Source: Acidimicrobiales bacterium (GTDB lineage Bacteria > Actinomycetota > Acidimicrobiia > Acidimicrobiales > Aldehydirespiratoraceae). From it: a stretch of 64,000 nucleotides of DNA. The stretch lies in the NCBI GenBank assembly GCA_033344915.1, contig JAWPML010000001.1, forward strand, positions 1,174,369 to 1,238,368, given 5' to 3'. A program made the position numbers and the translations under genes. Numbering within the stretch: position 1 is the first letter of the stretch; every line of letters begins with the position of its first letter. The notes beneath the pieces were generated by a model. The model saw only the letters and a program-made list of their open reading frames with translations, was not told the origin of the DNA and did no database searches. This document shows, in pieces, positions 15,697 through 25,160 of the stretch.

Positions 15697-15769
15697 TGAG
15701 CGCAGCCACCTCCCCGCTGCGCTTCCCCGCGACCCACTTCCCCGTGAGCGTGAGGCGAGAGGCGCGGAC

Positions 15770-16441
15770 GTGGACGTGCGCAGAAGAGTTGGCGAGTGGT
15801 TCGACGCGCTCGCGGATCGGCTCGGGATCACCCCGTGGGCGATCGCGGTCGGCTTCGCGGCCGTCGTCGCGGCGGGGCTCGGCGCGTGGTGGGCCTTCGC
15901 CCCGCCGGCGCCACCACCGGCCGAGGAGGTCCTGCCCTCGGTCGGTGACATCGCCGTGGTGGTGCCCACCACCGCCTCCGCCGCGCCGACCACGATGCTC
16001 GTCCATGTCGACGGCGCGGTCATGCGGCCCGGGGTCCACGAGCTGGATCTCGACAGCCGGGTGGTGGACGCGGTCGACGCCGCCGGTGGGCTTCGGGCCG
16101 ATGCCGACCGGGCCCGCCTCAATCTGGCCGCGATGCTCAGCGACGGCCAGCGGGTCTGGGTCCCCGTCATCGGCGAGTCCGAACCGGATGTGGTCGGGCC
16201 CACCGGCGGCGGTCCGGCCGGGACCGCCGACGGCGCCGGCCCGGCGGGTGGCGTGGTCAACCTCAACACGGCCGATGCCGCCGAGCTCGAGACGCTGCCG
16301 GGCGTCGGCCCGAGCATCGCGGCGGCGATCATCCGCCACCGCGAGACCGAGGGCGCGTTCCAACGGGTGGAGGACCTGCTCGAGGTGGCCGGGATCGGGC
16401 CGAGCCGGCTCGCCCAGATCGAGGGACTGGTCGCGGTGTGA
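15770..16441 (+). CDS. comEA: Competence protein ComEA (SLBB plus helix-hairpin-helix DNA receptor)
   Basis: 223 residues: a short cytoplasmic start, one membrane span (about 25-46), an Ala/Pro/Thr linker, an SLBB domain (about 75-135: MLVHVDGAVMRPGVHEL, DAVDAAGGL, DGQRVWVPV) and a C-terminal double helix-hairpin-helix (about 162-223: VNLNTADAAELETLPGVGPSIA, DLLEVAGIGPSRLAQIEG) that binds double-stranded DNA outside the membrane. Length and order are standard. The GTG start follows a weak GAGAGGCG. The stop overlaps the comEC start (GTGA). Confidence 0.93.
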   Translation: MDVRRRVGEWFDALADRLGITPWAIAVGFAAVVAAGLGAWWAFAPPAPPPAEEVLPSVGDIAVVVPTTASAAPTTMLVHVDGAVMRPGVHELDLDSRVVDAVDAAGGLRADADRARLNLAAMLSDGQRVWVPVIGESEPDVVGPTGGGPAGTADGAGPAGGVVNLNTADAAELETLPGVGPSIAAAIIRHRETEGAFQRVEDLLEVAGIGPSRLAQIEGLVAV

Positions 16442-18189
16442 GAACCCACGCCGCCTTGCTCGGCGCCGCCCTCGGGGCATGGTTCGCCCCGACCGTCGCG
16501 TGGCCGGTCGTCGTCCTGGCGCTCACGGTCCTGGCGGCCGGACGACGGCGCTCGCTCCTGGTCGCGGGCGCCGTGTTCCTCGTTGCGTCCGGGGCCGCCA
16601 CCCACGCCACCCGGGCGATGGACTTTCCCGAGGCGGACACCTTCGACGGTTGGGTGACCCTCGTCGACGACCCGCGGGCGAGCGGGCCGGTCGGCGTGCG
16701 GGTCACCGTGCGCAGCGGGCGGCGGCGCCTGGTCGCGTCGGCCCACGGACCGGCGGCGGGCCGGCTGGACGATCGACTGGCGGGGGAGCAGGTACGGCTG
16801 CGGGGCACCATCCGGCCGGTGTCGCGGACGGACCGCCGGTCTCTCGACCGCCATGTGGTCGGCCGCATCACGGTGGAGGAGGTCGTCGACGGCCGCGGCG
16901 CCCCGCCCCTGCTGGCCGGCACCAACGAGATCCGCCGCCGACTCGCCTCCGGCGCGGAGTCCCTGTCACGCGCCGATCAGGCGCTCTTCCTCGGCATGGT
17001 GATCGGTGACGACCGGGACCAGACCGCGGCGACGGCCGACGACTTCCGGGCCGCCGGCCTCGGCCATCTGCTCGTCGTGTCGGGACAGAACGTCGCGTTC
17101 GTTCTCGCGATCGCGATGCCCGTGGCGGGCCGACTGCGGCCGGCCGGGCGCGCCGTCGTGCTGTTCGCGGTGCTCGGCGCCTTCGCGACCCTGACGCGCT
17201 TCGAGCCCTCGGTCCTGCGGGCGGTGGCGATGGCCGGGGTCGGCATCGGGTCGACAGCGCTCGGCCGGCCCGTCGAGGGGCGCCGCGGTCTGTCGCTCGC
17301 CCTCGCCGGGCTCCTGCTGGTCGACCCGTTCCTCATCCAGGTCGTGGCCTTCCAGCTCTCGGCATCGGCGACGGCCGGCATCGTCTGGCTCTCGGCGCCG
17401 TTGGGCGACCGGTTGCCGGGCCCGGGATGGTTGACCGTGCCCGTCGCGACGACGGTGTCGGCCCAGCTCGCCGTGGCGCCGGTGCTGGTGGGCATCTTCG
17501 GCCCGATGCCGTTGGCCGCGCTGCCCGCCAACGTCCTGGCCGGGCCGGCAAGCGGCGTCGTCATGATCTGGGGATGCACGGGCGGCCTCGTGGCGGGCGT
17601 GCTCGGCGGCACCGCGGCGCGGGTGTTGCACCTGCCGACCCGAGCCCTTCTGTGGTGGATCGGCGGCGTCGCCCGCGTGTCGGCCGCGGCACCGCCGGCG
17701 ATGCTCGGCGCGGCCGCGCTCGCCGTGATCGGGTTCGCGGTGCTCGTCGCGGTCGTCCGGCGGGGGTGGGGAGCGGCGGCGGCGACGGTCGTTGCCCTCG
17801 TCTGCCTGCAGTCGGTGCGCTCGGCCGCGGTGCCTGCCCCCGGCATCACCTCGCTCGGCGACGGTGTGATCGTCGCCCACCACGACGGCTCGGTGGTCCT
17901 TCTCGACGATCCCGGGTCGCCCCGACGGGTGCTCGAACAGCTGCGCCTGGCCGGCGTGCGGCGACCGGTCCTCATCGTCGCCCGTGACGGTGACCGCGCC
18001 GACGCCGACGCGGTGCTGGCGCTGCACGATCGGTTCGGCCCCGTGCCCGTGGCCGCGCCACCGCTCCATCGAGTGCCGGGTGGGCGCACCGTGCAGCCCG
18101 AGCAGGCGATCGTGGCCGGTGGGCTCACGGTCATCGTCGTCGAGGTGGAGCCGCGCCTCGAGATCGCGTTCGGGGAGGCGGATCCGTGA
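16438..18189 (+). CDS. comEC: ComEC/Rec2 DNA-uptake channel, nuclease-like domain degenerate
   Basis: 583 residues. An N-terminal membrane segment pair and DUF4131-like soluble domain (about 60-150) precede the Competence membrane domain (about 180-440) with GLGHLLVVSGQNVAFVLAIA and FEPSVLRAVAMAGVG. ComEC moves one DNA strand through the membrane during transformation. The C-terminal 110 residues lie where a metallo-beta-lactamase nuclease domain is expected, but the zinc motif HxHxDH is absent (VARDGDRADADAVL stands there) and the domain is short. Strand degradation would then need another nuclease. The GTG start overlaps comEA; the stop overlaps the possible upstream folP2 GTG. Confidence 0.9.
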   Translation: MRTHAALLGAALGAWFAPTVAWPVVVLALTVLAAGRRRSLLVAGAVFLVASGAATHATRAMDFPEADTFDGWVTLVDDPRASGPVGVRVTVRSGRRRLVASAHGPAAGRLDDRLAGEQVRLRGTIRPVSRTDRRSLDRHVVGRITVEEVVDGRGAPPLLAGTNEIRRRLASGAESLSRADQALFLGMVIGDDRDQTAATADDFRAAGLGHLLVVSGQNVAFVLAIAMPVAGRLRPAGRAVVLFAVLGAFATLTRFEPSVLRAVAMAGVGIGSTALGRPVEGRRGLSLALAGLLLVDPFLIQVVAFQLSASATAGIVWLSAPLGDRLPGPGWLTVPVATTVSAQLAVAPVLVGIFGPMPLAALPANVLAGPASGVVMIWGCTGGLVAGVLGGTAARVLHLPTRALLWWIGGVARVSAAAPPAMLGAAALAVIGFAVLVAVVRRGWGAAAATVVALVCLQSVRSAAVPAPGITSLGDGVIVAHHDGSVVLLDDPGSPRRVLEQLRLAGVRRPVLIVARDGDRADADAVLALHDRFGPVPVAAPPLHRVPGGRTVQPEQAIVAGGLTVIVVEVEPRLEIAFGEADP

Positions 18190-18192
18190 CGG

Positions 18193-18198
18193 TAGGGT
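18193..18198 (+). promoter_or_regulatory. -10 hexamer just after comEC (folP2 leaderless promoter)
   Basis: TAGGGT, eight bases before ATG 18207. It would allow folP2 to be transcribed apart from comEC. Confidence 0.4.
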
Positions 18199-18206
18199 CG
18201 GCGCCG

Positions 18207-19043
18207 ATGTTCCTCGAGCTCGGCGACACCCGCTTCGACATCACCACCCGGGCGCTGGTCATGGGCATTCTCAATCGCACGCCGGACTCCTTCTACGACG
18301 GCGGGCAGTACTGGGCCTTCGACGAGTTCCTCCGCAAGGCCGAGCAACTGGTCGACGAAGGGGCCGACTTTCTCGACGTCGGCGGTTCGAAGGCGGGACC
18401 CGGCCCCGAGGTCACGCCGGCCGAGGAGATGGAGCGGGTCGTTCCCGCGATCGCGGCGCTGCACGAACGCTTCGACCTCCCGATCTCCGTCGACACGTTC
18501 CGGGCGTCGGTGCTCGACGAGGCGTGCAAGGCCGGCGCCTGCATCGGCAACGACATCAGCGGGTTCGCCGATCCGCAGTTCGTCCACGTCGCCGCTGCCC
18601 ACGGCGCGTCCGTGGTGGCGACCCAGGTGCGCATCGGTCCGCGCATCGCGGACCCCGAGCCGATCTACGACGACGTCCGCACCGACGTCACGGAGTTCCT
18701 GCGGGTCCGGGCGGAGATGGCGCTCGCTGCCGGCATCCCCCGCGAACGGATCATGGTCGACGCCGGACTCGACCTCGGCAAGAACCAGGTGATGTCGACC
18801 GAACTGCTGCGCCACAGCGACGATCTCGTGGCCCTCGGCTTCCCGGTGTTCCTCTCGGCCAGCAACAAGGGGTTCCTCGGGGAGATCGCGGGCACCGAGG
18901 TCGACGACCGGCGCGACGCCACGTTCGGCGCCCACGCGCTCGGCATCGCCCTCGGATGCCGGATCCTGCGGGCCCATGACGTCAAGGGCAATCGCCGTCT
19001 CGCGGACACGATGAGCGCCGTCCTCCAGCATCGGCGAAGCTGA
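18207..19043 (+). CDS. folP2: FolP2-type dihydropteroate synthase homologue
   Basis: A pterin-binding TIM-barrel protein of 278 residues. It resembles mycobacterial FolP2 more than the folate enzyme: MGILNRTPDSFYDGG, DVGGSKAGPGPEV instead of the GGESTRPG loop, SVDTFRASV, LDLGKNQVMSTELLRH and SASNKGFLGEIAG instead of the usual SRK loop. FolP2 of mycobacteria was reported not to replace folate-pathway DHPS, so the real substrate is uncertain. ATG 18207 with a -10 hexamer eight bases upstream is preferred; GTG 18186, which overlaps the comEC stop, would add seven residues. holA follows after five bases. Confidence 0.85.
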   Translation: MFLELGDTRFDITTRALVMGILNRTPDSFYDGGQYWAFDEFLRKAEQLVDEGADFLDVGGSKAGPGPEVTPAEEMERVVPAIAALHERFDLPISVDTFRASVLDEACKAGACIGNDISGFADPQFVHVAAAHGASVVATQVRIGPRIADPEPIYDDVRTDVTEFLRVRAEMALAAGIPRERIMVDAGLDLGKNQVMSTELLRHSDDLVALGFPVFLSASNKGFLGEIAGTEVDDRRDATFGAHALGIALGCRILRAHDVKGNRRLADTMSAVLQHRRS

Positions 19044-19048
19044 CGGCG

Positions 19049-20089
19049 ATGGGCATCCACCTCATTCTCGGCGACGATCCCGTACTCATCAGCGAGGCCG
19101 TCACCACGACCGTCGACGAACTCGTGGGAGACGGCGACCGCGGCCTGATGCTCGAGACCCTCAGTGAGGCCGAGTACCAGACCGACGATGGTCGCTACGA
19201 CCCGCTCCGGCTGGTCGATGCTGCCCGGACGCCGCCCTTCCTCACCGACAAGCGGGTGGTCGTCGGCCGCCACGTCTCCCGATTCTCCCGCAAGGACGAC
19301 TACGGGCCGCTCGTCGCGATGCTCGGCGAGTCCCTCGACACCACCGACCTCGTGCTCGTGTGGGAGAAGGGGGTCGACCCGAAGGTCGACAAGATGCCGA
19401 CGCTGCCCAAGGCGCTCAAGGAGGCCATCGAGGTCGCCGGCGGCGTCATCGTGAAGACCGCCGCGGGTCGGGGCAAGGACGCCGGCGTGTGGCTGCGTGA
19501 TCAGATCGGCGCCGCCGACCTCGAGTTCGACCGTGGCGCGGTGCTGGCGCTCGAGGACCTGATCGGTGACGACTCCGGCCGCGTCGTCGGCATCCTGCGC
19601 ACGCTGGAAGGAGCGCTCGGCGCGGGGTCGCCCGTCACCGCGGATGACATCGCCACCTATGCCGGCTCGGAGAAGGGGGGTACCGTCCCGTGGGCGCTCG
19701 ACGACGCGATCGACAAGGGCGACGTCGCCGGGAGCCTCGAGGTGCTGACGCGGCTGATTCCCTACGACGGCTCGCCCAACGATCGCAACGGGGCGGCGTT
19801 CCGACTCATGGGGTCACTGTCCAAGCGCTACGGCAACATGCTCCGCCTCGACGGGGCCGGCGTCGGTTCCGACAAGCAGGCGGCTGCGCTGCTCGGCATC
19901 AAGGGGTCCCCGTACCCCGCCAAGAAGGCGATGCAGCAGAGCCGGGCCCTGGGCACGGACAAGCTGGCCCGCGCGATCGAGCTGCTCGCGGATGCGGACA
20001 TGCAGCTGCGGGGCACGGTGGACTGGCCACCGGAACTCGTGATGGAGGTGCTGGTCGCGAGACTGGCGAGCCTGAGCGGCCGCCGCTGA
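19049..20089 (+). CDS. holA: DNA polymerase III subunit delta
   Basis: 346 residues, the clamp-loader subunit that opens the sliding clamp. The N-terminal AAA+-like fold starts HLILGDDPVLISEAV; TPPFLTDKRVVVGRHVSRF and LVLVWEKGVD are typical early strands, and the C-terminal collar region contains AAALLGIKGSPYPAKKAMQQSR. As usual for delta, no P-loop is present. comEC-holA-rpsT is a common actinobacterial order. It starts five bases after folP2 and is convergent with rpsT. Confidence 0.93.
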   Translation: MGIHLILGDDPVLISEAVTTTVDELVGDGDRGLMLETLSEAEYQTDDGRYDPLRLVDAARTPPFLTDKRVVVGRHVSRFSRKDDYGPLVAMLGESLDTTDLVLVWEKGVDPKVDKMPTLPKALKEAIEVAGGVIVKTAAGRGKDAGVWLRDQIGAADLEFDRGAVLALEDLIGDDSGRVVGILRTLEGALGAGSPVTADDIATYAGSEKGGTVPWALDDAIDKGDVAGSLEVLTRLIPYDGSPNDRNGAAFRLMGSLSKRYGNMLRLDGAGVGSDKQAAALLGIKGSPYPAKKAMQQSRALGTDKLARAIELLADADMQLRGTVDWPPELVMEVLVARLASLSGRR

Positions 20090-20098
20090 CGCCAGCGT

Positions 20099-20368
20099 TC
20101 AGCCGGCGTTGAGCTTGCGCTGGAGGCGGCTCTTGCGCCGGGCGGCCGTGTTCTTCTTGATGACGCCCTTCTGGGCGGCCTTGTCGATCCGCTTGATGGC
20201 GGCGTCGACGGCCTCTTCGGCACTCTGGCCATCCGCACTGCCACCCTCGTCGAGCGCGGCGAGCGCGTTCCTCGTGCGGGTGTGGAGCTCCGACCGAACC
20301 TTGCGGTTGCGGAGATTGCGCTTCTCGGTCTGGCGGTTGCGCTTGATCTGCGACTTGATGTTTGCCAC
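20099..20368 (-). CDS. rpsT: 30S ribosomal protein S20
   Basis: 89 residues, very basic: [20 protein letters not shown] at the start and [19 protein letters not shown] at the end. It binds 16S rRNA helices at the base of the small subunit. The start is GTG at 20368 with GAGAAGG about ten bases upstream. The frame stays open far upstream, but that extension is the antisense of lepA and has no support. Translated alone from the strand opposite to holA and lepA. Confidence 0.95.
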   Translation of the reverse strand: MANIKSQIKRNRQTEKRNLRNRKVRSELHTRTRNALAALDEGGSADGQSAEEAVDAAIKRIDKAAQKGVIKKNTAARRKSRLQRKLNAG

Positions 20369-20485
20369 GGAAAACCTTCTCGGTGGTTCGTCGCCCCAGC
20401 TGGGGACGACGGGAAAGAACAGTCCACAAGCGTATCGGGAGCGCGGACGGGAACGCACCCACGCATCGGTATCGTCGCGGGTGAG

Positions 20486-22267
20486 ATGGAGCTCGAGCGG
20501 ATTCGCAACACGTCGATCATCGCCCACATCGATCACGGCAAGTCCACGCTCGCCGATCGCATGCTGGAGCTGACCGGGGCGGTCGACGCCCGGGACATGC
20601 GCGCCCAGTATCTCGACTCGATGGACCTCGAGCGCGAGCGGGGCATCACCATCAAGCTCCAGTCGGTCCGGCTCGAGTGGGACGACCACATCATCAACCT
20701 GATCGACACCCCCGGCCACGTCGACTTCGGCTACGAGGTCAGCCGCTCGCTGGCCGCGTGCGAGAGCGTGATCCTCGTGGTCGACGCGGCGCAGGGGATC
20801 GAGGCCCAGACCCTGGCCAACTGCTATCTCGCGATGGAGAACGAGCTCGAGATCGTCGCCTGTCTGAACAAGATCGACCTCCCGGCCGCCGAGCCGGACC
20901 GGTACGCGGCCGAGATCGAGAACGTCCTCGGCATCCCGGCCCAGGACATCCTGCGCATCTCGGCGAAGACCGGGGAGGGCGTCGGCGAACTCCTCGACGC
21001 GGTCGTCGCCACGACGCCGGCCCCCGTCGGTGACCCCGACGAGCCCCTCCAGGCGCTGATCTTCGATTCGCACTTCGACCAGTACCGCGGTGTCGTCTCG
21101 TCCATCCGGGTCGTCAACGGGGTGATGCGCAGCACCGACAAGCTGCGGTTCCTCCATGCCGGCACGGCCCACGACGTCGACGAGATCGGCGTGCGGACGC
21201 CCGACAACATGCCGGTCGACCAGCTCGGACCCGGCGAGACCGGCTACCTGATCGCCGGGATCAAGGACGTGGGCGAAGCCCGTTCCGGTGAGACCGTCAC
21301 GGTCGACCGCAAGGGTGCGACCGAGCCGCTCGACGGCTACAAGGAACCCAAGCCGATGGTGTTCTCGGGGCTCTACCCGATCGACGGCGACGAGTTCACC
21401 GACCTGCGCGAGGCCCTCGAGAAGCTCCGGCTCAACGACTCGTCGTTCACCTTCGAGCCCGAGACCTCCGGCGCCCTCGGCTTCGGCTTCCGCTGCGGCT
21501 TCCTCGGGCTGCTGCACATGGAGATCGTGCGCGAGCGACTCGAGCGGGAATTCGACCTCACGCTCATCTCCACCGCCCCGTCGGTGGAGTACCACATCAC
21601 CAAGGGCGACGGCTCCGAGCACGTCGTGTCGAACCCGTCCGACCTGCCGCCCGCCGCCGAGATCGTCAGCATCGCCGAGCCCTACCTGAAGGCGTCGATC
21701 CTGACGCCGACCGACTACACGGGCACGATCATGGATCTCTGCCAGACCCGGCGGGGCGAGATGATCAAGATGGAGTACCTGTCGCCCGAGCGGGTCGAGC
21801 TGCACTACCGGCTCCCGCTGGCCGAGGTCGTCATCGACTTCTTCGACCAGCTGAAGAGTCGGACCCAGGGCTACGCGAGCCTCGACTACGAGCCCGCCGA
21901 CTACGCGGTCGACAGTCTCGTGCGGGTCGACATCCTGCTGCACGGCGATCCGGTCGATGCGTTCAGCGCGATCGTCCACAAGGACAAGGCCTACGACTAC
22001 GGCAAGAAGATGGCCGACAAGCTGAAGGAACTGATTCCCCGTCAGCAGTTCGAGGTGCCGATCCAGGCTGCGATCGGCGGCAAGATCATCGCCCGCACCA
22101 CGGTGCGGGCGTTCCGCAAGGACGTCACCGAGAAGCTCTACGGCGGCGACGTCACCCGGAAGAACAAGCTGTTGAAGAAGCAGAAGGAGGGCAAGAAGCG
22201 GATGAAGTCGATCGGCCGGGTCGACATCCCGCAGGAAGCCTTCATCTCCGCCCTCCAACTCGATTAA
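20486..22267 (+). CDS. lepA: Elongation factor 4 (back-translocating GTPase LepA)
   Basis: 593 residues. The GTPase domain has [15 protein letters not shown] (G1), RGITIK (switch), [12 protein letters not shown] (G3) and NKIDLP (G4). Domains II and III follow, then the LepA-specific C-terminus ([43 protein letters not shown] cited in two overlapping parts). It remodels stalled ribosomes or aids 30S assembly. ATG 20486 ([13 protein letters not shown]) agrees with family length; the upstream open frame lacks a plausible start. Monocistronic, with a TATCGT hexamer ten bases before the ATG. Confidence 0.96.
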   Translation: MELERIRNTSIIAHIDHGKSTLADRMLELTGAVDARDMRAQYLDSMDLERERGITIKLQSVRLEWDDHIINLIDTPGHVDFGYEVSRSLAACESVILVVDAAQGIEAQTLANCYLAMENELEIVACLNKIDLPAAEPDRYAAEIENVLGIPAQDILRISAKTGEGVGELLDAVVATTPAPVGDPDEPLQALIFDSHFDQYRGVVSSIRVVNGVMRSTDKLRFLHAGTAHDVDEIGVRTPDNMPVDQLGPGETGYLIAGIKDVGEARSGETVTVDRKGATEPLDGYKEPKPMVFSGLYPIDGDEFTDLREALEKLRLNDSSFTFEPETSGALGFGFRCGFLGLLHMEIVRERLEREFDLTLISTAPSVEYHITKGDGSEHVVSNPSDLPPAAEIVSIAEPYLKASILTPTDYTGTIMDLCQTRRGEMIKMEYLSPERVELHYRLPLAEVVIDFFDQLKSRTQGYASLDYEPADYAVDSLVRVDILLHGDPVDAFSAIVHKDKAYDYGKKMADKLKELIPRQQFEVPIQAAIGGKIIARTTVRAFRKDVTEKLYGGDVTRKNKLLKKQKEGKKRMKSIGRVDIPQEAFISALQLD

Positions 22268-22287
22268 TCGCACGGGGTCGGTCCGGA

Positions 22288-22293
22288 TAGCCT
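22288..22293 (+). promoter_or_regulatory. -10 hexamer of hrcA (leaderless)
   Basis: TAGCCT, six bases before the hrcA ATG. No CIRCE inverted repeat (TTAGCACTC-type) is visible around it, so I see no evidence of autoregulation through CIRCE here. Confidence 0.45.
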
Positions 22294-22299
22294 GACCCC

Positions 22300-23289
22300 A
22301 TGCTCGACGACCGGAAAGCTGCGATCCTCTCGGCTGTCGTCCGGGAGTACATCGAGACGGCCCAACCCGTCGGTTCGGGTCGGATCGCCGACTCACCCAC
22401 GGTGGCCGTCTCGTCCGCGACCGTGCGCAACGAGATGGCGGCGCTCGAGGAGCTCGGCTATCTCGTGCAGCCCCACACGAGCGCGGGTCGCATACCCACT
22501 GACCAGGGCTATCGCTTCTTCGTGGATCGCATCCGCCAGCTCGAACCCGCCCTCGTGCCCCAGGACCGGGGCCGGGTGAAGGACTTCTTCGCGACGGCGA
22601 GCGGCGAGATGGAATCAACCCTGGCCCGCACCTCCGAGCTGCTGACCTCGCTCACCGACTGCGCCGCGGTCGTCGTCGGACCGTCCGGGTCGGCGGCGAC
22701 GATCCGCTCGACCCAGCTCGTCGACCTGTCCACCCACGTCGCGATGGTCGTCGCCGTCATGAGCAACGGGGTGATCGAGAAGCGCACCGTGGAGGTCGCC
22801 ACCGAGCTGACGCCGGAGATCGTGGCGGACGCCGGACGGCGGCTGGCGGCCGCGGTCGACGGCCGAACGCTCGCCGAGCTCGAGGTCGACATGGTCGGCG
22901 ACACCGATCCGCTGCTCACGGCCGCGTTGGCGGCGCTCAGCGCGGCGGGCCGCGAAGCCGAGGTGTTCGTCGGGGGCGCCTCGCGGGTCGCTTCGGCGTT
23001 CGAGGCCGTCGAGCAGATCCGCGACATCCTGACGATCCTCGAACAGCAGATCGTGGTGGTCTCCCTGATCAGCGATGTCCTGGAGCGGGGCCAGCGGGTC
23101 GCGATCGGCGAGGAGACCGGCGTCGAACCGCTCGCGGAGTGCTCCCTGGTCGTGGCGCCGTACACGATCGAGGGGGAGCCGGCCGGCACGATCGGCGTGC
23201 TCGGGCCCACCCGCATGAACTACAGCCAGGCCCTCGCGGCTGTCGCGGTTGTGAGTCGACGCCTGGGTAACGTGCTCAGCGAGGGCTGA
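22300..23289 (+). CDS. hrcA: Heat-inducible transcription repressor HrcA
   Basis: 329 residues. The N-terminal winged helix contains VVREYIETAQPVGSGRIA and VSSATVRNEMAALEELGYL, followed by PHTSAGRIPTDQGYRFFVD; the GAF-like dimer domain ends with IGVLGPTRMNYSQALAAV. HrcA binds CIRCE operators of groE/dnaK operons and needs GroEL for activity. Its stop shares one base with the dnaJ ATG, so hrcA-dnaJ-rsmE form an operon. Targets are presumably elsewhere, since no CIRCE element was seen in this region. Confidence 0.95.
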   Translation: MLDDRKAAILSAVVREYIETAQPVGSGRIADSPTVAVSSATVRNEMAALEELGYLVQPHTSAGRIPTDQGYRFFVDRIRQLEPALVPQDRGRVKDFFATASGEMESTLARTSELLTSLTDCAAVVVGPSGSAATIRSTQLVDLSTHVAMVVAVMSNGVIEKRTVEVATELTPEIVADAGRRLAAAVDGRTLAELEVDMVGDTDPLLTAALAALSAAGREAEVFVGGASRVASAFEAVEQIRDILTILEQQIVVVSLISDVLERGQRVAIGEETGVEPLAECSLVVAPYTIEGEPAGTIGVLGPTRMNYSQALAAVAVVSRRLGNVLSEG

Positions 23290-24389
23290 TGGCTGATCAT
23301 TACGAAACGTTGGGGGTCGAGCGGAACGCGACCCAGGAAGAGATCAAGCGCGCGTACAAGAAGCTCGCGCGCCAGAACCATCCCGACCTGAACCCCGATG
23401 ATCCGACGGCCGAGAGCCGTTTCAAGGAGGTCACGAACGCCTACGAGGTGCTGTCGGACCCCCAGCGCCGCGACCGTTTCGACCGGTTCGGCACCGATCA
23501 GCCGCAGGGCGCCGACTTCGGTGCGGGCCTCGGCGACATCTTCGAGGCGTTCTTCGGCGGCAACATGGGTTTCGGCGGTGGCGGTGGCGGCCGGAGCGGC
23601 CCGCCCCGGGGCGAGGACCTCGAAGCCCAGGTCGACCTGGATCTCGAGGACGTCGTGTTCGGCGGCGAACGCGAGGTCACCATCCGCACCGCGGTGCGGT
23701 GCGAGCCGTGTGACGGGTCCGGGGCCGCCGTCGGCACCTCGCCGGCGACCTGCGATGAATGCGGGGGCGCCGGCCAGGTCCGCCGGGTCCGCCAGTCCGT
23801 GCTCGGCCAGATGGTCACCGCCAGCGCGTGCCCGAGCTGTGGCGGAATCGGGCAGACGATCGAGACGCCGTGCGGCATGTGCGACGGTCAGGGCCGCACG
23901 ATCGAGAACCGCACGTACAGCGTCGAGGTCCCCGCCGGAGTCGACGATGGCTCCACCCTGCGGCTGACCGGGCGTGGCGCGGCCGGGCCCCGGGGCGGCA
24001 GCAACGGCGATCTCTACGTCCACGTCCGGGTGCGACCCCATCCGGTCTTCAAGCGCGACGGCGGCGACCTCGTGCACGACTTCCACATCCCGTTCGTGCA
24101 GGCTGCCCTCGGCGCCCACATCGAATACGAGACGCTCGACGGGGTCGAGGATCTGGTGATCCCCCGGGCGACGATGACCGGCACGGTCTTCCGCCTGCGC
24201 GGCCGCGGCATCCCCCACGTGCGGGGGAGGGGACGCGGTGACCTGCGGGTCCGTGTCCTGATCGACGTGCCCGACGATCTCACCGACGAGCAGGAGGAGG
24301 TCCTGCGCCGCTTCGCCGAGCTCCGGGGCACCGACGTCGCGGAGCCGGGGCAGGGACTGTTCTCCCGGATCAAGTCGGCCTTCTCGTGA
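23289..24389 (+). CDS. dnaJ: Chaperone protein DnaJ (type I Hsp40)
   Basis: 366 residues with full type I architecture: J domain (HPD in RQNHPDLNPDD, about residue 37), Gly/Phe-rich stretch (GNMGFGGGGGGRSG), four zinc-binding CxxCxGxG repeats (CEPCDGSG, CDECGGAG, CPSCGGIG, CGMCDGQG), and C-terminal substrate domains ending in a dimer region. It stimulates DnaK ATPase and binds unfolded proteins. This is probably the hrcA-linked DnaJ copy; actinobacteria often have a second one in the dnaK operon. Translation is coupled to hrcA. Confidence 0.96.
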   Translation: MADHYETLGVERNATQEEIKRAYKKLARQNHPDLNPDDPTAESRFKEVTNAYEVLSDPQRRDRFDRFGTDQPQGADFGAGLGDIFEAFFGGNMGFGGGGGGRSGPPRGEDLEAQVDLDLEDVVFGGEREVTIRTAVRCEPCDGSGAAVGTSPATCDECGGAGQVRRVRQSVLGQMVTASACPSCGGIGQTIETPCGMCDGQGRTIENRTYSVEVPAGVDDGSTLRLTGRGAAGPRGGSNGDLYVHVRVRPHPVFKRDGGDLVHDFHIPFVQAALGAHIEYETLDGVEDLVIPRATMTGTVFRLRGRGIPHVRGRGRGDLRVRVLIDVPDDLTDEQEEVLRRFAELRGTDVAEPGQGLFSRIKSAFS

Positions 24390-24399
24390 GGTCGCGGTC

Positions 24400-25098
24400 G
24401 TGACCGCGACCGACCAGGCGCCCGATGGACGCCACGGCCCGCACGTGCTGGTCACCGACGTCGACACGCCCCGGCTCGCCGACGACGACCGTCACCATCT
24501 CGAACGCGTGCTGCGGCTCCGCGCCGGGGACCCGCTCACCGTGGGCGACGGCGCCGGGGCCTGGCGGCCGTGCCGGCTCGGGACCGAGCCGGAGCCGCTC
24601 GACCGCGTGCACCACGTCCCCCGGCCGCAACCGGCGATCGGTGTCGGCTTCGCCCTGATCAAGGGCGGACGCCCGGAACTCGTCGTGCAGAAGCTCACCG
24701 AGCTCGGGGTCGACCGGATCATGCCGTTCACCGCGGCCCGCTCCGTCGTGCGCTGGGATGCGGCCAAGGCGACGAAGAACGCCGAACGTCTCCGGCGGGT
24801 CGCTCGCGAGGCCGTCATGCAGTCCCGCCGGGCGTGGCTGCCGACGGTCGAGGAGATCGTCGACTTCGCGACCATCGCGGCCGGGCCTGTCGCTCTGGCC
24901 GAACGCGACGGTGGACAGGTGTCGCTCGCGCAGCCGGTCGTCCTCGTCGGGCCCGAGGGGGGCTGGGCCGACGAGGAACGCGACCGCGGGTTGCCGACGG
25001 TCCGTCTCGGGGACGGCGTGCTCCGGGCGGAAACCGCGGCGATCGCCGCCGGGACGCTGCTCGCGGATGCCCGGCTGCGGGCCGCCGCCCCGAACTGA
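24400..25098 (+). CDS. rsmE: 16S rRNA (uracil-1498-N3)-methyltransferase RsmE
   Basis: 232 residues of the SPOUT knot family. The N-terminal PUA-like part has DDDRHHLERVLRLRAGDPLTVGDG; the C-terminal trefoil knot carries LVGPEGGWADEE and LGDGVLRAETAAIAA, the SAM-binding loops. It methylates U1498 of 16S rRNA in the assembled 30S subunit. GTG start ten bases after dnaJ; the dnaJ-rsmE pairing is frequent in bacteria. Confidence 0.93.
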   Translation: MTATDQAPDGRHGPHVLVTDVDTPRLADDDRHHLERVLRLRAGDPLTVGDGAGAWRPCRLGTEPEPLDRVHHVPRPQPAIGVGFALIKGGRPELVVQKLTELGVDRIMPFTAARSVVRWDAAKATKNAERLRRVAREAVMQSRRAWLPTVEEIVDFATIAAGPVALAERDGGQVSLAQPVVLVGPEGGWADEERDRGLPTVRLGDGVLRAETAAIAAGTLLADARLRAAAPN

Positions 25099-25160
25099 AT
25101 CCGGTTCGGGGGATGCACGGTTTCGTGCGAACTCACCGAGGATTGCGTGGCATGAGTCGG

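Noticed and set aside
12539-16480. Antisense open frame of over 1300 codons on the minus strand
   Set aside because: It mirrors the codon structure of the fusion gene and comEA, has Arg/Asp/Gly-rich low-complexity translation and no domain. High-GC genes commonly give such frames.
22262-22300. CIRCE operator in front of hrcA
   Set aside because: I looked for TTAGCACTC-N9-GAGTGCTAA in the gap and saw nothing close.
20369-22618. Upstream extension of rpsT to a protein of 839 residues
   Set aside because: The extension is antisense to lepA. S20 is 89 residues with a GTG start and ribosome site at 20368.
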